A stretch of 64,000 nucleotides of DNA from Candidatus Flexifilum affinis (GCA_016713325.1 JADJPJ010000004.1:248001-312000), one strand, 5' to 3'. Positions 36,073-45,000 are shown, counted from the first letter of the stretch. The notes: generated by a model from the sequence alone, not told the origin. Numbers and translations: made by a program.

Positions 36073-37169
36073 CTTTGAAGACCGTTACGCTGGACGATAT
36101 CGACGCGATCGCGCTTGGGGCAGGCATCCTGGGGACGGGCGGCGGGGGCAATCCCTACCTGGGCAGCCTGCACCTGCGCGAGGTCATCCGCAAGCATGGA
36201 CCCGCCCGCGTGATCGACCCGTTCGACCTGGACGACGATGCCATGGTGGTGATGGCCGGCTTCATCGGCGCGCCGACGGCCAGCATCGAGAAGATCGAGC
36301 AGGGCGAGGAACTGCTGACGGCCCTGCGCGCCTTCGAGCAGCACATGGGCCGCAAGGCGGCCGCCATTGGCATTGCCGAGATCGGCGGGTCAAATTCCTT
36401 CGCGCCGGTGGTGCTGGCGATTCAGGCCGGCGTGCCGGTGGTCGACTGTGACGCCATGGGCCGCGCCTTCCCCGAGCTGCCGATGTCGGTCTTCTTCTTC
36501 GAGGCCGAACTGCCGGTCACGCCGCTGGCCATGGTCGATGCCGGCGGCAACCGTGTCATCATTCCGCGGACGGCCGATGCCAAATGGGCGGAGCGGCTGG
36601 CGCGCACGCTGGCGACGCGTATGGGCGGCACGGCCGGGCTGATCGCCAGCTTCGTCCCCGGCAGCGCCATCAAGACCTACGGCGTTCACTACACCCTCTC
36701 GCTGGCCCGCGACCTGGGCCGTCGGGTGATGACCGCCGACATCGACGACGCGCCGGGCGCCATCGCCGAGGCGCTGCAAGGGAAGGTCATCCTGCGCGGA
36801 AAGATCGTCGACCTGGAGCGGCGCACCACGCGGGGGTTCGCGCGGGGCACGCTGACGATCGAGGGTTTCAGCGGCCGGGAGCAGTTGTACATCGAGTTTC
36901 AGAACGAGTTTCTGATCGCCCAGCTCAACGGTGAGGTGGTGGCCACGGTCCCGGACCTGATCTCCATCGTCACCGAGGACACGGGCGAACCCGTCTCCAC
37001 CGAGGTGCTGCGCTACGGCATGCGCGTGGCGGTGCTGGGTATCCCGGCGGCGCGGGGGCTGAAGACGCCGAAGGGGCTGGCCGTGGTCGGGCCGCGCGCC
37101 TTCGGCTATGACGTCGACTTCAACCCCATGCCCGGCGGAATCATCGGGCTGCGGCCGGATGGTCTGTAA
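36069..37169 (+). CDS. DUF917 (S-methyl-thiohydantoin-desulfurase-like) protein, paralog 1
   Basis: A 366-residue member of the DUF917 family, now called S-Me-THD in Pfam as I recall. The shared N-terminus is LGAGILGTGGGGNPYLG; later come AEIGGSNSFAPV, VVDCDAMGRAFPELPMS and the C-terminal VPDLISIVTEDTGEPV. Members accompany hydantoinase/oxoprolinase genes, and one has been linked to removing sulfur from thiohydantoins, so a role with cyclic amides is likely. It overlaps the DppF-like gene by 4 bp, which ties enzyme and importer together. Two further paralogs follow the hydantoinase gene. Confidence 0.85.
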   Translation: MTLKTVTLDDIDAIALGAGILGTGGGGNPYLGSLHLREVIRKHGPARVIDPFDLDDDAMVVMAGFIGAPTASIEKIEQGEELLTALRAFEQHMGRKAAAIGIAEIGGSNSFAPVVLAIQAGVPVVDCDAMGRAFPELPMSVFFFEAELPVTPLAMVDAGGNRVIIPRTADAKWAERLARTLATRMGGTAGLIASFVPGSAIKTYGVHYTLSLARDLGRRVMTADIDDAPGAIAEALQGKVILRGKIVDLERRTTRGFARGTLTIEGFSGREQLYIEFQNEFLIAQLNGEVVATVPDLISIVTEDTGEPVSTEVLRYGMRVAVLGIPAARGLKTPKGLAVVGPRAFGYDVDFNPMPGGIIGLRPDGL

Positions 37170-37511
37170 TGTGTCGGGGAGATGAGTTCTGGGGGGGTTG
37201 GTCGGTGGTCGTCGGGACAGCATTCTTGCTGTCCGTCCAGAACGGACGCGATTTTTCGCGTCCCATGTGCACCAAGATAAGTCTGGGGGGCGCCAGGGCG
37301 GGGGCGGCCCGGGGGGGGCCCCCGCGGCGCGGGCCCCCGGGGCGGGGCGGGGGGGGGGGGCGGCGGCGGGGGGGGCGCTGCGGCGCGTACGGGACGCGAT
37401 TTATCGCGTCCCGACCAACACCGTCGCTGTGCTCCAGACTTCGGATGCCCGACGGACACTTCAGCGGATAACTTTTTGTCGTGACACTTCTGTCGTGAAA
37501 GGAACAGGGCA
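37170..37511. other. Intergenic hairpin cluster with poly-G/C tract
   Basis: No gene is seen. GGACAGCATTCTTGCTGTCC (37215-37234), GGACGCGA/TCGCGTCC (37244-37263) and GGGACGCGAT/ATCGCGTCCC (37391-37412) are REP-like hairpins. Between the last two lies an implausible G/C-only tract (37285-37378). The two flanking hairpins have the same stem, so the tract may replace a repeat that could not be assembled. Confidence 0.6.
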
Positions 37512-39056
37512 GTGCGAATTGGAATTGACGTAGGCGGCACGAACACCGACGCCGTCCTCATGGATGGTCAGCAAATCGTTGCTTCGACCAAGACCCCGAC
37601 GACGCCCAACGTCAGCGATGGCATCATCGCCGCGCTGAAGAACCTGGTGGCGGAATCGGGCGTCGACGTCACCACGCTGGACGGCGTGATGATCGGTACG
37701 ACGCACTTCACCAACGCCGTCGTCGAGCGGCGGCGTTTGCAGCCGACGGCCTGCATTCGCCTCGGCCTGCCGGCGACGGTCTGCCTGCCGCCGATGGTCG
37801 ACTGGCCGGATGACCTGCGCGACGTCGTGGGTGGCACTTACTATCTGGCGCACGGCGGGCACGAGTTCGACGGGCGCGAGATCTCGCCGTTCGAGCCGGA
37901 CGAGATTCGCCAGTTCGCCGAGGATATCGGCCGCAAGGGCATCAACGCCATCGCCATTTCGTCGGTCTTCTCGCCGGTTAACGTGAGCTTCGAGGAGCGC
38001 GCCGCCGCTATCGTGCGCGAAGTGCTTCCCAACGCGCACATCACGCTGTCCAGCACCATCGGCCGCATCGGCCTGCTGGAACGCGAGAACGCCGCCATCA
38101 TGAACGCCTGCCTGCGCGAACTGGCCATCAAGACGGTGGGCGGCTTCAAGGCGGCGCTGGCCGAGTTGAAGATCACCGCGCCGTTCTACATCAGCCAGAA
38201 CGACGGCACGCTGATGAACGCCGACTTTGCCACCGATCACCCGGTGCTGACGTTTGCCTCCGGCCCGACCAACTCGATGCGCGGCGCGGCCTTTCTGAGC
38301 GGCCTGAAGGATGCCATCGTCATCGACGTAGGCGGCACGACCACCGACGTCGGCGTCCTGCAGAACGGCTTCCCGCGCGTGGCGGCGCTGGCCGTGAGCA
38401 TCGGCGGTGTGCGCACCAACTTCCGCATGCCCGACACCCTGTCGATCGGTCTGGGCGGCGGCTCGATCGTCGTGACGGATCCGCTCAAGGTCGGCCCGCA
38501 AAGCGTCGGCTACGAGATCACCAGCAAGGCGCTGGTCTTCGGCGGCGACGTGCTGACCACGACCGACATCGCCGTGGCCGGCGGCAAGGCCGATATCGGT
38601 GATGGTTCGAAGGTGGCGCACATCGACCAGGCGACGGTCACGGCCGTCGAGGACCGTATCGAGGAGATGGTCAATGTCGCCGTCGACCGCATGAAGACCA
38701 GCGCGGCCCTGGTGCCGGTGGTGGTCGTCGGCGGCGGCAGCATCCTGATCCACCGTCCGGTTGCCGGCGCGAGCGAGATCCTCAAGCCCGGCCACTTCGC
38801 CGTCGCCAACGCCATCGGCGCGGCCATTGCGCAGATCGGCGGCGAGACGGATCGCATCTTCTCGCTGGCCGAGATGAGCCGCGAGAAGGCGCTGGAAATG
38901 GCCAAGCAGGAAGCGTCCGACCGCGCGGTTGCCGCCGGCGCGGATGCCAACAGCGTCGAAATTGTCGAGGTCGAAGAGGTGCCGCTGGCTTACCTGCCCG
39001 GCAACGCCACCCGCATCATGGTCAAGGCCGTCGGCGATCTGGCGGCGGGGAGATAA
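37512..39056 (+). CDS. Hydantoinase/oxoprolinase family protein (HyuA-like, half-size)
   Basis: A 514-residue acetate/sugar-kinase/Hsc70-fold ATPase. The N-terminal hydantoinase A domain starts RIGIDVGGTNTDAVLMDG (phosphate-1 loop), continues with MIGTTHFTNAVVERR, and the main domain carries VIDVGGTTTDVGVLQNGFP. Family members use ATP to open hydantoin, oxoproline or acetone-type substrates together with a HyuB partner; here no HyuB is seen, only DUF917 proteins. The start is GTG after GGAACAGGGCA. It is the second enzyme in the group, before two more DUF917 genes. Confidence 0.88.
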   Translation: MRIGIDVGGTNTDAVLMDGQQIVASTKTPTTPNVSDGIIAALKNLVAESGVDVTTLDGVMIGTTHFTNAVVERRRLQPTACIRLGLPATVCLPPMVDWPDDLRDVVGGTYYLAHGGHEFDGREISPFEPDEIRQFAEDIGRKGINAIAISSVFSPVNVSFEERAAAIVREVLPNAHITLSSTIGRIGLLERENAAIMNACLRELAIKTVGGFKAALAELKITAPFYISQNDGTLMNADFATDHPVLTFASGPTNSMRGAAFLSGLKDAIVIDVGGTTTDVGVLQNGFPRVAALAVSIGGVRTNFRMPDTLSIGLGGGSIVVTDPLKVGPQSVGYEITSKALVFGGDVLTTTDIAVAGGKADIGDGSKVAHIDQATVTAVEDRIEEMVNVAVDRMKTSAALVPVVVVGGGSILIHRPVAGASEILKPGHFAVANAIGAAIAQIGGETDRIFSLAEMSREKALEMAKQEASDRAVAAGADANSVEIVEVEEVPLAYLPGNATRIMVKAVGDLAAGR

Positions 39057-39061
39057 GCAAC

Positions 39062-40144
39062 ATGCGCATCATTGACGAACAGGCAGTCGAGAACATTGCG
39101 CTGGGCGCGGCCGTGCTGGGCACTGGCGGCGGCGGCGATCCGTACATCGGCATGCTGATGGCGCGCAAAGCCATCCGCGACCACGGCCCGATCGAGCTGT
39201 ACACCCTGGACGAACTGAACGACGACGATCTGATCGTGCCGGCGGCCATGATGGGCGCGCCGACGGTCATGGTCGAGAAGATGCCCAACGGCGACGACAT
39301 CGTCAACGCCTTTCAGGTGATCGGCAAGTACCTGAACAAGCCGATCCGCGCCGTCATGAGCATCGAGGCGGGCGGCCTGAACTCGGTCGTGCCGATCTAC
39401 GTGGCGGCCCGTCTGCGCCTGCCGATGGTCGACTGCGACGGCATGGGCCGCGCCTTTCCGGAAATTCAGATGGTGACCCATACGCTTTACGGCATCAAGT
39501 CGACACCGTTCTCGATGGCCGACGAACGCGGCAACATCGTCATCATGGAGACGGTCAATAACCGCTGGACGGAGACCTTCGCCCGCAGCGTGGCGGTCAA
39601 TATGGGCGCCATGGCCATGATCGCCTGCTACCCGGCGACCGTTGCCCAGCTCAAGGAAGCGTCGGTGCAGGGCACGCTCAGTTTTGCCGAGCGCATCGGC
39701 CAGACGATTCGGCGCGCCCGCGTCGAAGAGGACGACCCGGTGACGACGGTGCGCGAGGTGGTCGGCGGCTTCGAGGTCTTCAAGGGCAAGATCGGCGATG
39801 TCGCGCGGCGCACCGAGGCGGGTTTCGCCAAGGGCGAGGCGACGCTGGCGGGCATCGACGAGTACGCCGGGCAGACGCTCAAGCTCAACTTCCAGAACGA
39901 ACACCTGGCCGTGCGCATCGACGGCGAGTACAGAGTCACGGTTCCCGACCTGATTGCGCTGCTGGACATCGACACCGGCGAGCCGATCACCACCGAGGCC
40001 ATGCGTTACGGCTACCGCGTCACCGTGATCGCCATCCCCTGCGACGAAAAGTGGCGCACACCGGCCGGCCTGGACCTGGCGGGGCCGCACTACTTCGGCT
40101 ATGACGTGGAATACGTCCCGGTCGAACAGCGCTACGGACGCTGA
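39062..40144 (+). CDS. DUF917-family protein, paralog 2
   Basis: 360 residues; MRIIDEQAVENIALGAAVLG leads to GTGGGGDPYIG. It shares MMGAPTVMVEKM, EAGGLNSVVPIYVA, VDCDGMGRAFPEIQM and the C-terminal DLIALLDIDTGEPITTEAMR with the other two copies, but differs enough to be an old duplicate. It is 5 bp after the hydantoinase gene and 11 bp before paralog 3. DUF917 proteins bind metal as far as I recall; conserved Asp/His residues could not be checked structurally. It may form a hetero-complex with its paralogs or handle a different intermediate. Confidence 0.85.
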   Translation: MRIIDEQAVENIALGAAVLGTGGGGDPYIGMLMARKAIRDHGPIELYTLDELNDDDLIVPAAMMGAPTVMVEKMPNGDDIVNAFQVIGKYLNKPIRAVMSIEAGGLNSVVPIYVAARLRLPMVDCDGMGRAFPEIQMVTHTLYGIKSTPFSMADERGNIVIMETVNNRWTETFARSVAVNMGAMAMIACYPATVAQLKEASVQGTLSFAERIGQTIRRARVEEDDPVTTVREVVGGFEVFKGKIGDVARRTEAGFAKGEATLAGIDEYAGQTLKLNFQNEHLAVRIDGEYRVTVPDLIALLDIDTGEPITTEAMRYGYRVTVIAIPCDEKWRTPAGLDLAGPHYFGYDVEYVPVEQRYGR

Positions 40145-40155
40145 ACGGGACGCGG

Positions 40156-41244
40156 ATGGAACGACTTTTTACGCTCAACGAGACGAGGGCGGCGGCGCTC
40201 GGCGCGGGCATCCTGGGGACGGGCGGCGGCGGCAATACCTACATCGGGCAGACCTGGCTGGAGAAGGAACTGCGCGAGCGGGGCACCGCCTGCCGCATTA
40301 TCGACGCCGAGGATGTGCCCGACGACGCGCTTTTCTGCTGCGCCGGCACGATGGGCGCGCCGACCGTGAGCAACGAGAAGCTGCTGCGCGGTGACGAGTT
40401 CGTGGTCGGCGTGCGGGCATTGGAGGAACACCTGAAGGCGCCCATCACGGGCGTGCTGATCAGCGAGATCGGCGGCTCGAACGGGCTCAAGGCGCTGATC
40501 GCCGGGCTTCAGCTCGACGTGCCGGTGGTCGATGGCGATCCGATGGGCCGCGCCTTTCCTGAACTGCAAATGGACACCTTCGCCATTGGCGGGGTGTCGC
40601 TGTCGCCCTTCGCGCTGGTCGACTCGCACGGCAACGTGGTCATCATGGATCACGTGGATTCGCCGCTGCGTGCCGAGAGCTACGCTCGCGCCCTGACCAT
40701 CGAAATGGGCGGCAGCGCCGCGCTGTTGATGCCGGTGGTCACCGGACGCGAAGTCAAGGCGCACCTGATTCGCGGCACGCTGTCGCTGGCCGAGAAGCTG
40801 GGCAGGGCAGTGCTGACGGCACGCGTCGACGGCCAGGACCCGGCGGAGACGGTGGCCGCGCTCGGCAACGGACGGGTGCTGTTCCGCGGCAAGATCGTCG
40901 ACATCGAGCGGCGGACGGTGCAGGGTTTCGCGCGCGGCCGGATGCAGCTGACCGGTTTCGGCGCGGGGGCTGATCAGATGGAGATCGTCTTCCAGAACGA
41001 AAACCTGATCGCCTGGCACAACGGGAAGATCGTCTGCACCGTGCCGGACCTGATCTGCGTGCTCAGCCTGGACGACGGCGAGCCGATCGGCACTGAGTCG
41101 CTGCGCTACGGGTTGCGAGTTGCCGTGATCGGCATGCCAGCGGCGAAAGAACTGAAGACGCCAACGGCGCTAGAAAGCGTCGGGCCGGCGGCGTTCGGCT
41201 ACCCGGAGATCACCTACGAGCCGATGCCGGGGGATTTGCTGTAG
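40156..41244 (+). CDS. DUF917-family protein, paralog 3
   Basis: 362 residues, beginning MERLFTLNETRAAALGAGIL and GTGGGGNTYIG, with MGAPTVSNEKL, SEIGGSNGLKALIA, VDGDPMGRAFPELQMDTF and DLICVLSLDDGEPIGTESLR. By eye it is nearer to paralog 1 (SEIGGSN, GAGILGTGGGGN) than to paralog 2. It is the last gene of the importer-hydantoinase operon, followed by a 574-bp gap holding the second MITE-like element and the ROK promoter. Confidence 0.85.
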   Translation: MERLFTLNETRAAALGAGILGTGGGGNTYIGQTWLEKELRERGTACRIIDAEDVPDDALFCCAGTMGAPTVSNEKLLRGDEFVVGVRALEEHLKAPITGVLISEIGGSNGLKALIAGLQLDVPVVDGDPMGRAFPELQMDTFAIGGVSLSPFALVDSHGNVVIMDHVDSPLRAESYARALTIEMGGSAALLMPVVTGREVKAHLIRGTLSLAEKLGRAVLTARVDGQDPAETVAALGNGRVLFRGKIVDIERRTVQGFARGRMQLTGFGAGADQMEIVFQNENLIAWHNGKIVCTVPDLICVLSLDDGEPIGTESLRYGLRVAVIGMPAAKELKTPTALESVGPAAFGYPEITYEPMPGDLL

Positions 41245-41289
41245 AACCTTGTGCATGATGAGCATCATGGGTGAAGGGGGAGACGCGGC

Positions 41290-41682
41290 GTAGGGGCGCA
41301 TCGCGATGCGCCCCTGATGGCGGGCGGTTCACGAACGGACGGTTCACGAGATTCTGTTGAAAAAGGGAAAATACGGGAAAAGAGGTAGGATCAAGCGACA
41401 GACAGAGAGAGCCAATAGGCAGCGCATGGCGGTTCCGCCCGACGTTGGCGCAAAACTGCGCAACGTCGGGCTACCCTCAAACCCCCGAAAAACCCTCTGA
41501 AGAGGGTTCCTCCAGCGGAATTCAAGGGATGAGCGATTCCTGGTGCAACCGACTTCAGTCGGTTTCTCGCGTCTTTGGAGGGTAGCCGGAGAATTCTATT
41601 CTCCGGCGGCGCATCGGCGACATCAGCGCGTTTTCGGGCAGCGCTGACCCTTTTTCAACAGAATCTCACGAACCGCCCCTAC
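41290..41682 (-). mobile_element. Structured MITE-like composite repeat, copy 2
   Basis: Bounded by GTAGGGGCG and its inverse (CCCCTAC ends at 41682). It contains TTCACGAGATTCTGTTGAAA (from about 41350) and the inverted CCCTTTTTCAACAGAATCTC near 41648-41667. Read on the minus strand, it has the same hairpin order as copy 1: GCCGGAGAAT/ATTCTCCGGC, AACCGACT/AGTCGGTT, AACCCTCT/AGAGGGTT and GCCCGACGTT/AACGTCGGGC. Relative to copy 1, stems 3 and 4 carry compensating base-pair changes. The outer palindrome GGGGCGCATCGCGATGCGCCCC-like arm is at 41291-41315. No transposase is encoded. Confidence 0.75.
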
Positions 41683-41754
41683 AACGCCACAATGTCTCTT
41701 CTCAAATTATCGCGGAATTAGATGCGTTTGCCCGAACCCCTTGTCGTGGACCTC

Positions 41755-41816
41755 TTGACATCCTCCCCAACCCGATTTATAGTGGAGATAACTTCTTTCA
41801 CTGAATGAAATAAGTT
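41755..41816 (+). promoter_or_regulatory. Consensus promoter with ROK operator at the transcription start
   Basis: TTGACA (41755-41760) and TATAGT (41778-41783) are separated by exactly 17 bp. Just downstream, AACTTCTTTCA (41790-41800) and TGAAATAAGTT (41806-41816) form an 11-bp inverted repeat with one mismatch around CTGAA. This is a typical repressor position overlapping +1. A close copy of the operator stands before the sugar permease gene at 43034. It is therefore the probable autoregulatory site of the ROK repressor that follows. Confidence 0.75.
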
Positions 41817-41818
41817 TG

Positions 41819-43019
41819 ATGAGCACGTTCGTACGCGGCAACAAAGACCTGATTAAAGCCATCAACCGCAACCTGATCCTCAACACGGTCAGGCGGCATG
41901 GCGCCCTGTCGCGCACGCAGATCACCGAGATCTCCCGGCTGAGCGTCGGGGCGGTCTCGCAGATCACCAACGAGCTGCTCAACGACGAATGGCTGCTGGA
42001 AGGCGGCGAGGGCGACTACACCGGGGGGGCGGCGGCAGACGCTGCTGCGGCTCAACCCGGCGGCCGGGTGCGCTGTCGGCGTCAAGCTGATGGAGCGGCG
42101 CATCGTTTGCGCCGTGACCGACCTCGAATCGCGCGTCCTCCACTATTTTGACGTGCCTGTCCCGCTGGAGCAGGACCCCAGTCGGATCGCCGCCGCGCTG
42201 GCCGACGCCGTCGAGGCGGCCGTCGACAGCTCCGGCGTCGACCGTCGCAAGCTGCTGGGCGTTGGTATCGGGCTGGCCGGTGTCATCCACCCGCAGACGG
42301 GCGTGGTCCACTACTCACCCTATTTCGGCTGGCGCGACGTATCCCTGGCCGATCTGGTCCGGGTGCGGCTGCATCTTCCTGTTTACATCGAAAACGACGT
42401 CAACACGCTCACGCTGAGCGAGATGCTCTTTGGCGCCGGGCGGCATATCGACAATTTCGCCGTCGTCACCATCGGGCGCGGCATTGGCATGGGGCTGGTC
42501 GTCAACCAGCAGCTCTACCAGGGTGCGAAGGGCGGCATGGGCGAGCTTGGCCACATCACCTTCGACCCGGCCGGCCCGATCTGCACCTGCGGCAAACGCG
42601 GTTGTCTGGAAGCCTTCGCCGCCGATCCGGCTGTAATTGCCTACGTGCGGCAGTCGCGGTCGGCGCATGACGCTCCGCGGTCGCTGGATGATGTCATTGC
42701 GCTGGCGACTGGCGGCGATACGCTGGCCCGGTCGGCGCTGGCCCGCAGCGGCGAGATCCTGGGAGTCGGCATGTCCACCGTGATCAATCTGTTCTGCCCC
42801 TCGCTGCTGCTGATCAGCGGGGAAGGGGTGGCGGCCGGCGATTTCCGGAACGGCCCACTGCTGGATTCGCTGAAGGCCCACACCTTCAACGGCCTGCTCG
42901 ACGACGTGCAGGTGATCATCGAACCGACCGACGATCAGGCGTGGGCGCGCGGCGCGGCCAGCATCGTCATCAGCAAAGTGTTCGAATCGCCGCTGATCGA
43001 GGCCGGCGCATCGGTCTGA
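41819..43019 (+). CDS. ROK-family transcriptional repressor (frameshifted)
   Basis: The N-terminal winged helix reads MSTFVRGNKDLIKAINRNLI and RTQITEISRLSVGAVSQITN. The frame then breaks in the G run 42023-42029: seven Gs are present, and with six the reading becomes GDYTGGRRQTLLRLNPAAGC and joins the ROK sugar-kinase-like domain in the frame ending at 43019. That domain has YIENDVNTLTLSEMLFGAGR, the zinc motif CTCGKRGCLE and GELGHITFD. XylR/NagC-type ROK proteins repress sugar genes and release DNA on binding the sugar. The sugar transporter and GH31 genes follow directly, so an alpha-glucoside-type ligand is likely. The break is probably a homopolymer error. Confidence 0.85.
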
Positions 43020-43033
43020 GCTTCTTGTTGTCT

Positions 43034-43060
43034 AAGTTTTTTCACTGGATGAAAGAAGAT
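43034..43060 (+). promoter_or_regulatory. Second ROK operator copy before the sugar ABC operon
   Basis: AAGTTTTTTCA, CTGGA and TGAAAGAAGAT reproduce the inverted repeat at 41790-41816 (TTTCACTG.ATGAAA core identical). The right half covers the ribosome-binding region (GAAAGAAG) and its last bases are the ATG at 43059, so a bound repressor could also hinder a local promoter or read-through from the regulator gene. Confidence 0.7.
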
Positions 43061-43952
43061 GGCGTGGCAAACCGGGTGGCACAAATGGAAATGGGTGGGG
43101 TTCTTCCTCGCGCCCAGCCTGATCGGTCTGTTGACGTTCGTCGTCCTGCCTATCGCGTCCTCGTTCTGGATGGCCCTCCAGGATTGGAACCTGCTATCCC
43201 CACCGGAATACGTCGGCATCGCCAACTTCCAGGAGCTGTTCGCCGATACCGCCTTCTGGAGCGCGCTTCGGAACACGCTGGGCTACATCGTCCTCTACAT
43301 TCCGCTGGTCTTTCTGACGGCGCTGCCGGTGGCGGTGCTGCTCAACCAGAAGCTGCGCGGCGTGCTTATCGTGCGCACCGCCACCTATCTGCCGGTCGTC
43401 GCCTCCTGGGTGGTCGTCTCGCTGATCTGGAAGTGGATCTTCAACCCGCAGTACGGCCTGATCAACCCGCCGCTCGGCATCCTGGGCATTCAGATGCCTG
43501 CCTGGCTGTTCGAGCCGGGGAGCGCCCTGGTGGCCATCGTGCTGACCAGTGTGTGGAAGGATCTGGGCTACATCGCCGTCATGCTCCTGGGCGGTTTGCA
43601 GGCCATCGACGAGACGCTGTACGAGGCGGCGCGCATCGACGGGGCCAGTGCCATGCAGCGCTTCCTCCGCATCACGCTGCCGCTGCTCACGCCGACGCTC
43701 TTCTTCGTCGTGATCATCCTGCTGATCAATTCGTTCCAGGTCTTCGATCAGGTCTGGCTGATGCCGATGCGCGACAGCGCCGCCGACCGCCAGGTCGAGA
43801 CGATCGTGACGGAGGTCGTCAAGAACGCGTTCAGCTACAACCGCATGGGCTACGCCTCGGCCATGTCCTGGGTGTTGTTCGTCATCATCTTCGCCATCAC
43901 CTTTGTGCAGCTTCGTCTGCAGAAGCGGTGGGTGCATTATGACGCTGAGTAG
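43059..43952 (+). CDS. Sugar ABC transporter permease, MalF/UgpA type
   Basis: A 297-residue permease with six helices. KWVGFFLAPSLIGLLTFVVL is the first, and the EAA loop is DETLYEAARIDGASAMQRFL. The family context (WNLLSPPEYVGIANFQELF) is typical for CUT1 importers of di- and oligosaccharides. The gene is preceded by a ROK operator and overlaps the second permease gene by 14 bp. No CUT1 ATPase gene is in the operon, so a shared MsmK/UgpC-type ATPase encoded elsewhere is expected. Confidence 0.92.
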   Translation: MAWQTGWHKWKWVGFFLAPSLIGLLTFVVLPIASSFWMALQDWNLLSPPEYVGIANFQELFADTAFWSALRNTLGYIVLYIPLVFLTALPVAVLLNQKLRGVLIVRTATYLPVVASWVVVSLIWKWIFNPQYGLINPPLGILGIQMPAWLFEPGSALVAIVLTSVWKDLGYIAVMLLGGLQAIDETLYEAARIDGASAMQRFLRITLPLLTPTLFFVVIILLINSFQVFDQVWLMPMRDSAADRQVETIVTEVVKNAFSYNRMGYASAMSWVLFVIIFAITFVQLRLQKRWVHYDAE

Positions 43953-44823
43953 ACGCATGCCCCTGGAGACGACGTCGACGACTGGCGCAGCACGTCGCAG
44001 CGCCGGACTGGGCCGGATCGCCCTCACCATCCTCATGATCGCTCTGGTGATCGTCATGGTTGCGCCTTTCGCCTGGATGGTCAGCACCTCGCTCAAGGCG
44101 CAGCAGTACATCCTGGAGACACCGCCGCGTCTGCTGCCGAACCCGGTCACACTGGAGAGCTACACCGGCCTGTTCGAACGCATGAACATCGGCCGGATGC
44201 TGTTCAACAGCACCTTCGTCGCCGTCATGACCACCGCCGGGCAGATCCTGTTCTCGGCCATGGCCGCCTTTGCCTTCTCGCGATTGCAGTGGCGCGGCCG
44301 CAACGTCGTCTTCACGCTCTATCTTGCGACGATGATGGTGCCGTCGGTGGTGCTGGTCATCCCGCAGTTCATCCTCATCCGCCAGCTCGGCTGGATGAAC
44401 ACCTATGCCGCGCTGATCGTGCCGGGCTTGTTCAATGCCTTCGGGACCTTCCTGCTGCGCCAGTCCTTCCTGAGTCTGCCGAAGGACTTCGAAGAGGCGG
44501 CCTATGTGGACGGGGCGAACCCGTTCACGATCTTCTGGCGCGTCCTCCTGCCGCTCAATTTGCCGGCCATCGCGACGCTGGTCGTGCTGAGCTTCATGGG
44601 GTCGTGGAATGCCTATCTGCTGCCGCTGTTCGTCGCCCGCAAGGATGACGTGGTGACGCTGCCCGTGGCTCTGGCCACCTTGCAGGGCGGTCCGCGCGCA
44701 CTCACCGAATGGAATATGGTCATGGCCGGCGCGGTGATCACCGTCCTGCCGATCCTGATTACCTACCTGCTGGCGCAGAAGTGGTTCGTGAGCAGCGCCG
44801 TCGCCAGCGGCATCAAGGGGTAG
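43939..44823 (+). CDS. Sugar ABC transporter permease, MalG/UgpE type
   Basis: A 294-residue second permease: VMVAPFAWMVSTSLKAQQYI is the classical MalG N-terminal segment, the EAA loop is PKDFEEAAYVDGANPFTIFW, and the end FVSSAVASGIKG is the family's usual G-A-V-K-G-like tail. ATG 43939 lies inside the end of the preceding gene. A 177-bp gap with a palindrome follows before the binding-protein gene. Confidence 0.93.
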   Translation: MTLSRRMPLETTSTTGAARRSAGLGRIALTILMIALVIVMVAPFAWMVSTSLKAQQYILETPPRLLPNPVTLESYTGLFERMNIGRMLFNSTFVAVMTTAGQILFSAMAAFAFSRLQWRGRNVVFTLYLATMMVPSVVLVIPQFILIRQLGWMNTYAALIVPGLFNAFGTFLLRQSFLSLPKDFEEAAYVDGANPFTIFWRVLLPLNLPAIATLVVLSFMGSWNAYLLPLFVARKDDVVTLPVALATLQGGPRALTEWNMVMAGAVITVLPILITYLLAQKWFVSSAVASGIKG

Positions 44824-44956
44824 CCCCTCAGCCCCAGGCGAGCCTGCGCGCACCGCCTCGCCCGCATACCCATGCGCGGGGAGAGGGCCTGCCGGAGGGT
44901 AAAGCGTTTTCTGGTTTTGGTTGCGTTCGCAACGAGGTTGCGTGAGTACGTAGCGT

Positions 44957-44971
44957 GAACACGTAGTGTTC
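44957..44971. promoter_or_regulatory. Perfect palindrome upstream of the sugar-binding-protein gene
   Basis: GAACAC, GTA, GTGTTC: a 6-bp perfect dyad about 30 bp before the start codon at 45001, with AAGGGAG as ribosome-binding site between. It may be an operator for a LacI-like or other dimeric regulator. It does not resemble the ROK operators nearby. Confidence 0.35.
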
Positions 44972-45000
44972 AAACAAACATAAGGGAGAAAGAACGTATC

